From: Symbiodinium natans
Lineage: Eukaryota; Sar; Dinophyceae; Suessiales; Symbiodiniaceae
Direction of reading: 5' to 3'
Assembly (NCBI GenBank): GCA_905221605.1
Contig: CAJNDS010001136.1
Location: 714,939-778,938 of the forward strand
DNA: 64,000 bases
Shown here: positions 12,074 to 24,000 of the stretch, piece after piece
Layout: the number at the start of each line of letters is the position of its first letter
Numbering within the stretch: position 1 is the first letter of the stretch
Notes under the pieces: generated by a model
What the model saw: the letters and a program-made list of their open reading frames with translations, nothing else
Database searches by the model: none
What the model was told of the DNA's origin: nothing
Program-made: the position numbers and the translations under genes

Positions 12074-15000
12074 GGGGGGGGGGGGGGGCATAATAGTAGT
12101 TGGTCCCTTATAGGCTACTGTCTCAGGGGCCGCCTTATAGTATCATCCAACCCCAAAAGGGACCATGGTACACAGAAGTGATTGCACCCTAAACCCTAAA
12201 ACCCTAGGGTTTAGGGTTTAGGGTTTAGGGTTTAGGGTTTAGGGTTTAGGGTTTAGGGTTCCACGCCAGACCCTGAAACGCCTTGGAGGCCTAGACACAG
12301 AGTTCACCAGCGACAGCATCAGCTTTCAGGTGGTTGGTGTGTCTGCTTGTGCGTGTACCCTCAGCACTAAACCCTACCGCCGCGCTGAAGTCTGCCAGGG
12401 GTTTAAACAGGGATTTTAGGGCATTATATATTTCATCCCCATCATGTAGACACTTCTACTCCATGTGTTTTTAGGGTGTTTGGGCTAGGGTTTAAGGTTT
12501 AGGGTTTAGGGTTTAGGGTTTAGGGTTTAGGGCTATAAATCGTTGCAGCCCAGTTCGCTGGGATGCTGTGTTGGAGTCTGGGGTGGAGCCTATGACGATT
12601 CAAGGGCCACCCGACACCCTAAACCCCAAACCCTAAACCCCAAACCCTAAACTCGAAACCCCAATCCATAAACCCGAAAGAATACTTCCAAAAAGCCGGT
12701 TCACGCCCCAGGGTTCCTTCAAGGTCTGAGCATGCACGTTTTTTTTCGCCCATTCAGGCCTTAGGGTTTGGGGTTTAGGGTTACAGGGTCCCTTTATCTG
12801 GTCCCCTTACCTTTGGGTTAAGTGGTTTAGGGACCGAGCAAGATCGCATCAAAAAGGTTTCGCGAAAAGTCGGGTTTAGCGGTTTGGGGTTTAGTGTTTT
12901 AGGGTGTAAGGGGTTAAAGGTTTCGGGGTCAAAAAGTGCTTAGGGTTTAGGGGTTTGGGGTTTAGGGTTTAGGGTCGAGGGCTGCCAATTGCACAGGGGT
13001 TTGGGGGTCGTTCCGATCTGCCCGAAGGTGGCCGAGCTGCCTCAGGAGAAGCCGCCTGCTCAGCTCGTCAAGTTTTCAGGGTTAGGGTTTAGGGTTTAGG
13101 GTGTAGGGTGTAGGGTGTAGGGTTTAGGGTTTCGTCAAGATTTGTTCGTGGCATTTTTTGTTTTCTGATGCTTGGGGGTTTCCGAAATTCGGGGTACCCT
13201 TGTTAGGGGTCCTTATCATGAGGAAATCCTACTATTTGCGGGTCTATTCGGGGTCCCCTATATTCGTAAACTCCCACTTCAGTAAAGTTAAGAGACATGA
13301 GATGTGTGACGCCGCCAGCTAAGTTGGAGGGCAGTTGCAATGATCATTTTCAGACCCACCCTCAACGACTACGCAGTGCAAGAAACCCTAAACCCTAAAC
13401 CCTAAACCCTAAACCCTGAACCCTGAACCCTAAACCCTGAACCCTGAACCCTAAACCCTAAACCATAAACCCTAACCCCCCCTTTGATTCAGCCTGAAAC
13501 GGCTGTGAGCCCCGAGCTGACTTCAACCATGCGCAGTGGACAAGGGGCGGGGTGGAACCCTCAACCCTAAACCCGAAATCCGAAACCCTAAACCCTAAAC
13601 CCTAAACGCTAAACGCTAAACGCTAAACGCTAAACCGAAACCGAACCCCCCCCACCCCCTGCTCGCCAACCTCATGGCTACTATATCACTTTACAGACTG
13701 TCTGTGGTAGAATCAGATAGAGACGAACTCCCCTGCATCATGCTTCATGGCTCAAGAGTGTGGTTACCCTTCACACAGACTCTTGGTTTACATGCATCGA
13801 ACCGTGAACCCACGTTTCACCGCCACCAGACATGGCTCGACTCTCTTGTGCCCTTTTCTTGTCATCGGTGGTCGCCGCCGGCGCGGCGCCGATCATCGAT
13901 ATTAACCTGAATGCCGTCCCTGAGGCGCGCTGGGGCAACGTCAGCAAGCACTACACCAAGGAGATCCGTCCGATGCTCGATCGCTGGGAGGAGATCCTAC
14001 TAGAAAAGTTTTCGGAAGAGGAGCGGCAGGATTGGATCAACACCCTGAAGCCGAAGCTTACCTCTGGTGAGTTTTCTGAATACTACCGCGAGCTGATAGG
14101 AATCGTTGGGTGGTTTATGAAGCCGGAGGACGACCCTTATCGTCTCCTAGACAACCTCATGCTCTTCAACGCGATCCTGTGTCATAGTGGGGGCAGCATT
14201 TTACATTTCTAAGGCTTTTCAAGGGTACTTAAACTCAATAAGGAATTGAAATGCAGAAAGTTTAATACTATCCCTACCATGAACCAGGATCTACGAGCTG
14301 GGTTCTCCTGTCTTCTGCTCTGGACTCCTGATGACTGACCCTTAGGGCTTTTTGGGGAATTATTTTTAATTTTTTGGGTACTATATTTCCTAAGAAACAG
14401 CTTATTTTTTTTGGGAACTATAACTCCTACGAAAGCAGCTAAAATTGGGACTTTTGCTTGGGTTCCAAGATCAAATTAGGACCCAAGTGGCCACGTCTTC
14501 CACGGTCGCAACATGGACTTCGCTTTCCCGTTCCCCGCGGGCCCAAGGAACCCTAGAAGTGGGGTCATGCAGCCTATACTACTAGAAGTCCCAGTAGGCT
14601 GTATGAACCCGAAACCCTAAACCCTAAACCCTAAACCCCGTTTAGGGTTCATGTGGTCCTTAAGGTTCATGATGCCCGACGGCCGAACCCTCGACTGGCC
14701 AGACGTCACCTACACGGCGCGCTTCTGGAAGGATGGCAAGTTGCTGATTCTAGGTAGGGTTTAGGGTTTAGGGTTTAGGGTTTAGGGTTTAGGTTTTAGG
14801 GTTTAGGATTTAGGGTTTAGGGTTTAGGGTTTAGGGTTTTAGGGTTTAGGGTTTAGGGTTTAGGGTTTAGGGTTTAGGGTTTAGGGTTGCTGATTCTCTT
14901 GGTAGCCCAGTGGTACCCTTTACCCTTCTTTTGCTCTGGGTTCCCTTGTAAAGTAACCAACCAAAAAAAGGGTGCGCTTACTGTAATATGGTTACTGGGC

Positions 15001-18000
15001 TACCAAGTTCTAGGTAGGCCCAACTGGGCAAGTTGCCCCTTATCGGGCTGAAGAGGATGGTTTTTAGGAATAAAGCAGATGGTCCCTTATTGGGTTGAAG
15101 AGGATGGCATGTAGGCACCAGTTTTCAGAAGCCCTAAACCCTAAACCCTAAACCCTAAACCCTAAACCCTAAACCCTAAACCCTAAACCCTAAACCCTAA
15201 ACCCTAAACCCGAGGCTTAATTCTTAGGCGCCATCCAAGGATAACAGCTCCGCAGTTCCTGCTGACCACCGGGATCCACACGGGCATGCGCATGGGCGGC
15301 TGGACTGTGGAGCAGAACACTCGCCACAGCAACGAGGCGCATGCGAACTTGAAGGCCTTGAAGGATGCTTTGGTAGCCCAGTGGTGCCCTTTTCCCTTTG
15401 TTTTTTTTGCTCCAGGTTTCCTTATAAATAACCAACCTAGGCAAGGGTTTAGGGTTGAGGGTTGAGGGTTTAGGGATCCCTGCTTCTCTTGAAAACCTTG
15501 AGATGGTTGCTCCAATTATCCACGATTTCCTGACCATTCCCGGCCGACTCCCCAAGCCCGGATGCAAAAGGGTTTAGGGTTTAGGGTTTAGGGTTTCGGG
15601 TTTAGGGTTTAGGGTTTAGGGTTTAGGGTTTAGGGTACCCTTGTTATCATATGGTTAATGGGCCACCAAGGATGGCAAAGGGGAGATCTTCGTGTGGAGG
15701 GTGAGGAAGATTATGGAGAATACGCCTACCTTCCAGGGTGCCGTAACGACATTGACAAACACCGACTTCAGCGCACCCATGTATCTCACTTATAGGCAAT
15801 AGTTGAACTTTAAGCTCTTTGGGGTTCCTTACTTAGTAGGATACAGTTTAACCTTTTTTCCCCGTTGGTTCTCGGAGAAGCAAGGTATTTCATCCTGGCT
15901 GGCGCAGGTCGCTACGAAGGGGCCGTCGTCACCGTGGATCGTGGCGACGAGCACTTGCCCGACACTCCGGATGTCAAGCTGTTGAGCGAGGAGAAAGGCA
16001 CGTGGTATCTTCTGCAGACCAACGATGACTCGAACAAGAAGGCACATGGGCTTCCCGACTACCCCCCTCTATACTACCCTTTCCTTGGGTTCCCCCAATA
16101 GGTAAGGCTATTTAGGGATCATAAGGCCTAATTCAGGGCTATTTCAGGGTATACAGGGGGGGAATCGTAGGGAAACCGAAGGCGGATGATCCGCGGCGGC
16201 CCTTGACCAACTCCGTACTCTCCACTGAGAACCAGACGCAGGTGAGCGCGTCCTTCGTGTGGCAGAACATTCGCAGCCCAACCCTTGTGAGCATCATCAC
16301 CGTGTTCACCTGGGTGGCAGAGCCCTCCACAGGATACAGCAAGCTGATCACTCGGAATGAGGTGGTCCCCGAGCCGGTGCAGCAGACTGGCGACTCTTTG
16401 GTCGCAACGCGGGGGCGAGTGGGACACACCAAGTGGGCCAGACAGGCGCTGCTGGCACATGAGACATGAGGGCGGCCAGCCCTCAAAAATCCAGAGCAAA
16501 AACTACTGAGGGGGCAAAAGGCCCCCCCTAGAAAATATCGGTATCCTCCCTTACAAAGGGCAATATAGGGATGTTAATCTCTTGTGTTTGGGGGTATTCT
16601 GAAGCAAATAGTAGAAAAGAACTACAGCCAAGAGTGCTGTTCAGTGTGGTGTGTGGATCAGACGAAAGCCTTTGCCGTGAGCGCGAGGGTTGAAACCCTA
16701 GGGTTTAGGGTTTAGGGTTTAGGGTTTAGGGTTTGGGGCTGCACTGCAGCAGTCCTAGCCGTAAAAAGGGTTTGGGGCTCAGGGCTCAGGGCTCAGGGCT
16801 TAGGGTTTAGGGTTTAGGTTTTAGGTTTCAGGGTTTAGGTTTCAGGGTTTAGTTGCAGGAAAAGAAAGCCTAGTAGTAGAGTAGGTAACCTTTAACCATT
16901 TTGGGGTAGTATACTCCCCGTATAATACCAAAGGTTAACCTTCAATTCCCCCAGGTTACTGGACAATTAAGGGGCAGCCCCTAAAGGTCACAGTCCAACC
17001 CTCAACCCTAAGCCCTAAACCCTAAAGCCCTAAACCCTAAGCCCTAAGCCCTAAACCCTAAACGCCCCTTTAAAGGTCGGACTCCTCGACGCCGGAGCCG
17101 GTGCCCGGCGAAGAGGCCGGTGACTTGAGCACCATGCAGGCCGGGACTTGGGCTTTTCTCAGGAATTCCATAGCCCCCCCTTTTTAGGAATTTGAATATA
17201 GAGCCAAAAAGTGTTCTTGTTGCGGGTCTAAGGGCTTTTCTCAGGAATTCCATGGCCCCCTTTTTAGGAATTTGAATTTACCCAAAAAGTGTTTTTGTTG
17301 CGGCTCTAAGGGGTGTACAGAATTCTGGGCTTCTTAGTAGCTGAGTAGATAACCCTTTGACACCTTGGGGAATATACAATTCTACCAGAGTTGACAGGCT
17401 ACCCTTTCTTGAATCCAGGGTGATCATCAACTAGGGCTTAGGATTCATGTTGCTCTACCTGTTGTTTATGTAAAACCCGGGGAATATTTAAAACTCTGGC
17501 CTCCCGAGGAATTTTGTTTTCTTCATATATATTAAACCAACAGAAAATCAACACATTGTGTTTAATCATGGCTCGAATAATATGTATGTGGGTATCGACA
17601 TTGATCTTTATCTGCAGGCTTACATTGGCTTTCATGTATGTTGCATTTGCCCATTTGCTTCTATCGTGTTGATGTTGATTCCTTTGTCCAGGTCTGCCAT
17701 TCACACATACATATATATATATATATGTATACACACACAGTCTTTTGTTTGTCATTTAAATTCGTTTATCCATACATAAACCTATACACACATATATATA
17801 TATATATGAATATATTTATGCATGTGTAAGTATCATTTTACATATGCTATTATTTTATTTGCTCGGGCTTGGTCAATCTGGGGTTTAGGGAGTTTGGGGG
17901 GTCTGGCTGCTTGCGGTGTGAGTTTTTGCAGCTTTGCGCTGGGATGTTTCTGGTAGCCCGCAGCAGCATCAAGGCAGACAACTGCACAGAGCGAGAGAGA

Positions 18001-21000
18001 GAGAGGGAGACAAAGAGAGAGAGAGAGAGAGAGCGACAGAGAGAGAGAGAGAGATCGAGAGAGTAGGCCCCTGCAAAAGAAAGAAACATGCGTAGGGTAT
18101 AGCTGGGCAGCTTGGCAAGAAACCGGCATGCAAGTTGTGAACCGTCTCCCTATATACTTAGTAGCTGAGTGAGTACACTTTACACTTTTTCGGATACTAT
18201 ATTCCCCTATAAACTGAAAGTGTACACTTTTTCTGGGGCTTATGAACTCAGCAACTAAGCTAAAGACAGGGGGCTTGAGCGAATTTTTCAAAGCCCTTGC
18301 CAGGCCCATTCTAGCATGTTCCATCGCTGGGCATCAAAGGTCTTTGAGTTTCGGGTTTAGGGTTTAGGCTTCAGGGCCATATCAAGTCTGGGTTCAGATT
18401 AGGGCTCTCTTGGGTTTAGGGTTTAGGGTTTAGGGTTTAGGGTTTAGGGTTTAGGGTCAGCCAAACCGGGCGGGAGCATAGCCAAGCTCGTTGCAAAAGG
18501 GTTTAGGGTTTAGGGTTTAGGGTTTAGGGTTTAGGGTTTAGGCCAAGGTTTGGGAGCTTCAGAAGGGGGGCCTTTTTGGGTTTTTTTTTTCGGGGCTTTC
18601 AGGTGTCAGGGCAGAGGTGGCCTTGAGTCCTAAGGTCGGTGCAGGGTTTAGGGTTTAGGATTCAGGGTTTAGGGTTTAGGGTTTAGGGTTTAGGGTTTAG
18701 GGTTTAGGGTTTAGGGTTTAGGGTTTAAACCCGGAACTTGAAGGTCACAGGCCAGCTGGGGAGCGTCATGAGCGAGTCCAGCAGCATCTCACTGACGTTC
18801 CGCGGCTGTCAACTATATCCCCCGTGGGGGAATTATTTTTATGTATAATCAAAGAGGATATTTGAAAATATTATTTTTGAGGATCATGCTATTGCGCACG
18901 AACGCTTGCTGTAGCTTTTTCCGGCTCATGAGCCGCCCCCTAGCGGTAGGTGCTGGTGCAGGCTCGTTCGGCTCGCTCTTGGCTGCTCTTGTGGCGCAAC
19001 AGCTGCAGTTGCTTCCCTCCGAGCCCCAGCCTCTGTCTCTTGACTTTGGAGCTGACGTGCCTCTTGGGACTTCGGAACGAGAGTGGGGCTGTTTTCTGGT
19101 GGGACTTCTAGTGGGCACATTGGCGGGGATTCTTTTAGGTGCTCTGCTGGATTTGCTTTACTTGTGGAAAGCCCACCTTAGTCTGCAACTGCGCAACCGG
19201 CTGGCCACCCTACAGATCGGAAGCCAGCGTGCATAAGTATTGGCCTGAGACGACAGCTCTTGGGAGAGGAAGTGCGAGCTCCTTCTGTTCAAGTGGCGCA
19301 GTTTGTCATCAAGGTCACGCAACTCGAATACCAAATTCGTCGGGCTCTAGCTGCTGATCCTGCCCTTCTCGGGCATTGAGGTCGCCAAGTTCAAGCTGCT
19401 GAACCGGTACCTCTTGATCCTGGACATTTACAAGGCCGGCGCTTGCCCGCCTCAAGAAGTGGCGAACTCCTTCTCGTGCCCCAGTCTTCCTTCCGCTCAG
19501 AAGTGCTTCCATTTGCCGGATGTCTGAGGCTTTGGCCTCTGCTGCAGGTGGTGACGAGGACGAGTTCGGCAGCCTTCGGTCATCATTGATTTTGAGCGCC
19601 GCAGACGAGGTTGACTCCTCCTATCCTCTGGCGGTCATAGCTGTGCCACGGGAAGGCGGCGATAGAGTACTGGTTGCAGCCGCCTTGATTGCTGAGGCCT
19701 CCGACGCTGGAATCATCGCGGCATTCCCGTCCCGGTGTTGGCATCGCGCCCCTTCGAACCGCGTCTTGTCTCTGGATTACATCCGCCGAGTGTCGGCTGT
19801 TCGGGTTCATCTGGCCGAGGCTGAGGACCGTGCGGTGGACTCGACTGCCGAGTTGCGGGTCTGTGTGGGCATCCTCACCGCTGTGGGCGAGGCCGCTGCT
19901 GACTTTGTCAGGGATCTTGAGGGCGACGTGACCATTGACTTCCCTTTCGGCCAGGGTGATCTTGCAGGAGCTTACCCCAGTGCAACCGGGCTGGTGGAAG
20001 CTGCGCGGAGCTTCTTCGAATTCCACACCGCAGAGAGCGGGGAGCCGCCTCGAAGTACCTCTCCTGTTGCTGCGACTGCTGGCTTTGAAGGGCGACTTTC
20101 TGCTCTGGAGGCATGCTTTCGGGACATACAAGGGAGCCTGAGAACTTTGACACAACAAGCTCGCTCCAGCCCAGCCGAAGAACCGCCGCGAGCCTCGCCA
20201 AAAGTGAAAGCAAAGAGTCAAGTGGGCTCAGGGGCCGACAGAGTCAAGAAAGCACCGAGAGAGGTGCTAGACCCAGCTGTAGCAAAGGCGGCCGAGGATG
20301 CAGGGATCCCGGAAGCACACATCGCGGAGATTGCCCGGCTTCTTCGCAAGCAGAAGAAGGTCATGCCAGACGAGCCAGGCGCCAAGATGTCAGGTGCCAA
20401 GGCATCTGGGGACTCCGGAGTGGGCCTTCAGGACTTCCTGGACGACGAGGCCGAGCCCTACGAGGACGAGGACGAAGAGGAAGCGCTGCCGAGTCAGGAC
20501 CCAATGCACGCTGCGCTGCTGCAGCTGACGGAGATTGCCACTCAGCTGTCGGCTTCTCGGAGACGAGAGAACACTTTGGACGCCATTTTGGACTCGAGCG
20601 GCGGTGCTGGGTCTCAAGCAGATATCGGCAATGCTGGCTCCAGTTCTCGGCGCAACGCAGCGGCTTGGCGGGCACTCAGGGACCGACTCACCAGTCAGCC
20701 GAAGGATCTCGTCGCCAATCTGGAGCAGCGTCTGCAGGCGGACTTCGCTTTGCGGACAACGCTGCCTGGAAGTGGGCAGATCCCCGTGACCTGTCGAGCT
20801 TGGCTCGAAATGAGATCCAAGGTGCAAAGTTACCCTACGACAATTCGGTTCTTGTGGGCAGTCGCAGGCGTGGCCGACGCGATCAAGGACAACAAGATCG
20901 ACGAGGCGTACTGCCGATGTCTTTTGACGTTGGCAGCCGGGGACCAGCTGAGCATCGACAGAGGGAGCTGGTCGCTAGCAGCGGAGGTGCTGCTAGAGGA

Positions 21001-24000
21001 CGGCCCGCCGTTCGGCGCTTTTGGTGTTCGACCTCTTCCGTCCGGAGCAGAGCAGCCTTTCAGCCGCCTCATCGACCCACGATGGCTGGACCTTTTCGTC
21101 TGCCGGCTGAAGGAAGTCGACGCGTACTTGGAGACCAGGCGAAAGCTGGGTCAAGGGAGCAAGGGCGACCAGGGCAACCATGGCGCGGGCTCGGACGAGA
21201 AGAGCGAAAGGCCCGACCCCAAAAGAAAGCAGTGGAAGGGGGGCGGGAAGGGAGGCGGAGGCCGTGGAGCGGCCGAAGCCGACAAGTGAGCCCAGAAGCA
21301 TGCAAACCTCGTGCGGGGCGAGACCAAAGCCACGCTGCATCAGTGAAAGTCCCTGGTGCAGAAGCCACTACGATCAATCCCCTTGCTTTGTGGACGGCCT
21401 TGCCGAGGTTTCTTTTGTCAACTTCAAATTCGTTTTCCAAGTTTTTCAGATCTATGACACATAGTTCGCCTCAGAGCTCTTCGTCAAGCTCTACCTCTTC
21501 GCTTTTGCCTTTATGGCCTATGCGGCTGCCGTATACTGAAGAAGTGCACGGTGATCGCCCAGACCCTTCCAGTAGCTGTGCCTCCTCAGTCCTGGCTGTT
21601 CATAACGCGGTGAACTTAGCCGTAGCCTGTTTGAACTGGCTGCATCTGGGAAGGCCTAGCACGGCTCCACCTGAGATCCGCGGAGTCGGTCTACTGACTG
21701 GCTGCCAGAAAGGGGCGGTGCAGCGGCTGGAAAAGTCGTTGAGAGATGTCGTTTTGCATGAAGCAGTCGATGCAGCGGCGATGGGTCGTGTCGCAGCTAA
21801 AGTTGAAAACCTTGAGCAATTGATCAGTGAGCTTTCCCGGAAGGCTGCGGTCGTGGCCAAGTCGATGACAGCCTACACCAAGCAGTCTTCTCGAACAGAG
21901 CCCCTTTTCGATCCGGGCGAGGTCGAGTATGCCAGTCACTTGACCAGCCACTCTGCGAAGCACATGACAGCAAAGCCCATCATCGCTGAGCGCATTTCGT
22001 TCGGCCCTGCCCCAAAGTTTGACCCAGTGCCGTACATGGACCCTTTGACCCGAGAGCGGTACCTGTATCCCCTCCAACACTCGCTAGCTGAGGACGAAGC
22101 TCCTGAAGAACCTCCTCGAGCACGCTTCTTGGCGAGCAAGGCTGAGAAGACGAAGTTCCTGCATAGGCTGGGAGAGTCAGGACGTCTGCGGCTAGTACCA
22201 GTAGCTTTGGCTCGCAAACGTTGTCTCAATGGAGCATTTGCAGTGCCAAAGGATCTCACCAGAGATCGGTTCATCCTGGATGCCCGAGGACCGAATCTCT
22301 TGGAGGAGGGTTTGACGCGTTGGACCCAAAGTATGGCTTTGGCGGCGTCGCTGGTGCATGTTTCCCTCAAGCCTTACGAGGTGCTTCTTCTGAGCGGTAC
22401 CGACTTGAGAGACTATTACTTCAACTTTGTCATCTCAGAGGAGCGGATCGTTCGTAATTGCCTGGCAGGTGCGGTCGATGAATCTTTTGTTCGCGCCTAT
22501 TGCGGGCACGAAGTCTTCCAGAAGAGGCGAGGTCCGTACCGAGCCTCTTTGGGATCTTTGGCAATGGGGGACATTAACAGTGTAGAGTTTGGTCAGTTGG
22601 CACACTTGTCGCTAGCGCTGTCGTCAGGAGCTGTCGCTCCGACTGAACTGCTTACACTGCGTTCAAAGCCTAGCGCTTCTGCCATCGCAGGAGGCATAGT
22701 GATCGACGATCTCGTCGTCATGGAGAAGATCGACCGTGAAGCTGTGGCGGCCATGGTGCCGGGGACTTCTCGAGGAGCAGTAAGGCTAGGCAAGGTCGAG
22801 AAGGCCTACGAGACAGCAGGGTTGGAGCAAAGTAAACCTAAGACTTTCAAGGAAAAGCTCCGCGCTACGGTGTGGGGAGCCTTGGTGGATGGAGACAAGG
22901 GGGTGGTGCGCCCTGTGCCTGAACGCCTCATTCCAGTGATCTCGCTGACCGTCGAAGTGATCAGGGCAGGGGTCGCAACTCGTCACATCTTGTCGGTGAT
23001 CTCAGGTTTCTTTGTGGCGGTCTTTCAGTTCCGCCGCCGCTTCATGGCCCTGCTGGAGGAGGTCTTCAAGGCCCCGGCTTGGATGGGAGATCACGTGATG
23101 TTCGAGATTTGGCCTGCTCTTGCTGCTGAACTTTGGAGTCTTGTGATTTTAGCACCTTTGGTCCAGTCCAACCTTCGCGCCTCTTTCTGCACTGAGTTGG
23201 CAGCGACTGATGCGTCGGATGAGTGGGAAGCTGAAGTCGTGACTGACCTGTCTGAGCCTCTCGTCGAAGAGCTCAGCCGGCATACGCTGCACAAGTCGGT
23301 CTGGACTCGCCTGCTGCATCCCGAGGCAGCGATTCGTCGAGCTCGGGGAGACCTATCAGTCGAGGAAGAGCTGCCAGGAGATGAGACGCTCAAAGGAAAT
23401 AGACTCTGGCAGACGCTTTTTCGCTGCCTGCCCTTTGAGGTCAAATGGCGACAACGGATTCGCCGGCGCCGACATATCAATGTGCATGAGCTCCGGGCAA
23501 TCATCAGATCCGAAAACAGGCGAGCCCAAGCCCGACCGCATAGCAAGCTTCTCACAGGGGCTGACTCTCAGGTGGCGCTTGGGGCTGTGATCAAAGGTCG
23601 CTCGGCGTCCAGTAAACTTAACGGGGTTCTGCGACAAAGTTTGCCCATGCACATCTCCTTGGACACGTATGGCCTGTACATGTACGTTGCTTCTGGGGAC
23701 AACCCCAGCGACGATCCAACTAGATCAGTGCCTTTGCGTGGTCCTGTTGAGGAGAAACCAGCGTGGCTGAGGGCGGCGATGCTTGGCGATTTCACGAGTT
23801 TTGACACCTTCTTGGAGCAATGCAACTTGGATCCGATCTCGCTCCTCGGGCTGCCTCCTCTTGATAGCATTTGCCCCACACTGAGTCCGACGCAGGACTT
23901 CCGTTCCCGCAAGGACAAGCGACGAGAGTGGGTCAAGAGTCTGCGTGGCCGCCATGCCTCCGGAACCGGTCATCCTGCCGAAGTTTTTGCGCGTGAGATC

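Larger units (their letters stand above)
10800..13830. other. Lon intron: telomeric blocks and microsatellites
   Basis: Contains arrays at 11152-11225 and 11348-11511, TA/TG microsatellite with T and G runs at about 11995-12088, a head-to-head telomere junction at about 12188-12205, a family H copy and the exon candidate at 12270. An array of variant CGCTAAA lies at about 13600-13635. Confidence 0.6.
16470..18640. other. Downstream of NAAA: introner copies and microsatellites
   Basis: Holds telomere blocks, family C, B and A copies, a tandem duplication (17148-17311), TA-rich microsatellites (17708, 17792) and a GAGAGA purine tract (17990-18062). An exon-like stretch reading PEPVPGEEAGDLSTMQAG lies at about 17085-17140. 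Confidence 0.55.

Noticed and set aside
17833-18324. 163-codon minus-strand ORF
   Set aside because: Much of it translates a GAGAGA tract and an introner; no conserved motif.
21218-21224. CCCAAAA as a -1 slippery site near the Gag end
   Set aside because: In the Gag frame the codons are CCC AAA, not the X XXY YYZ register needed for -1 slippage.
20113-21453. N-terminal 447 codons of the long Pol frame as protein
   Set aside because: Overlaps Gag in another frame, Arg/Ser-rich shadow composition, no recognisable domain; kept only as a frameshift question.
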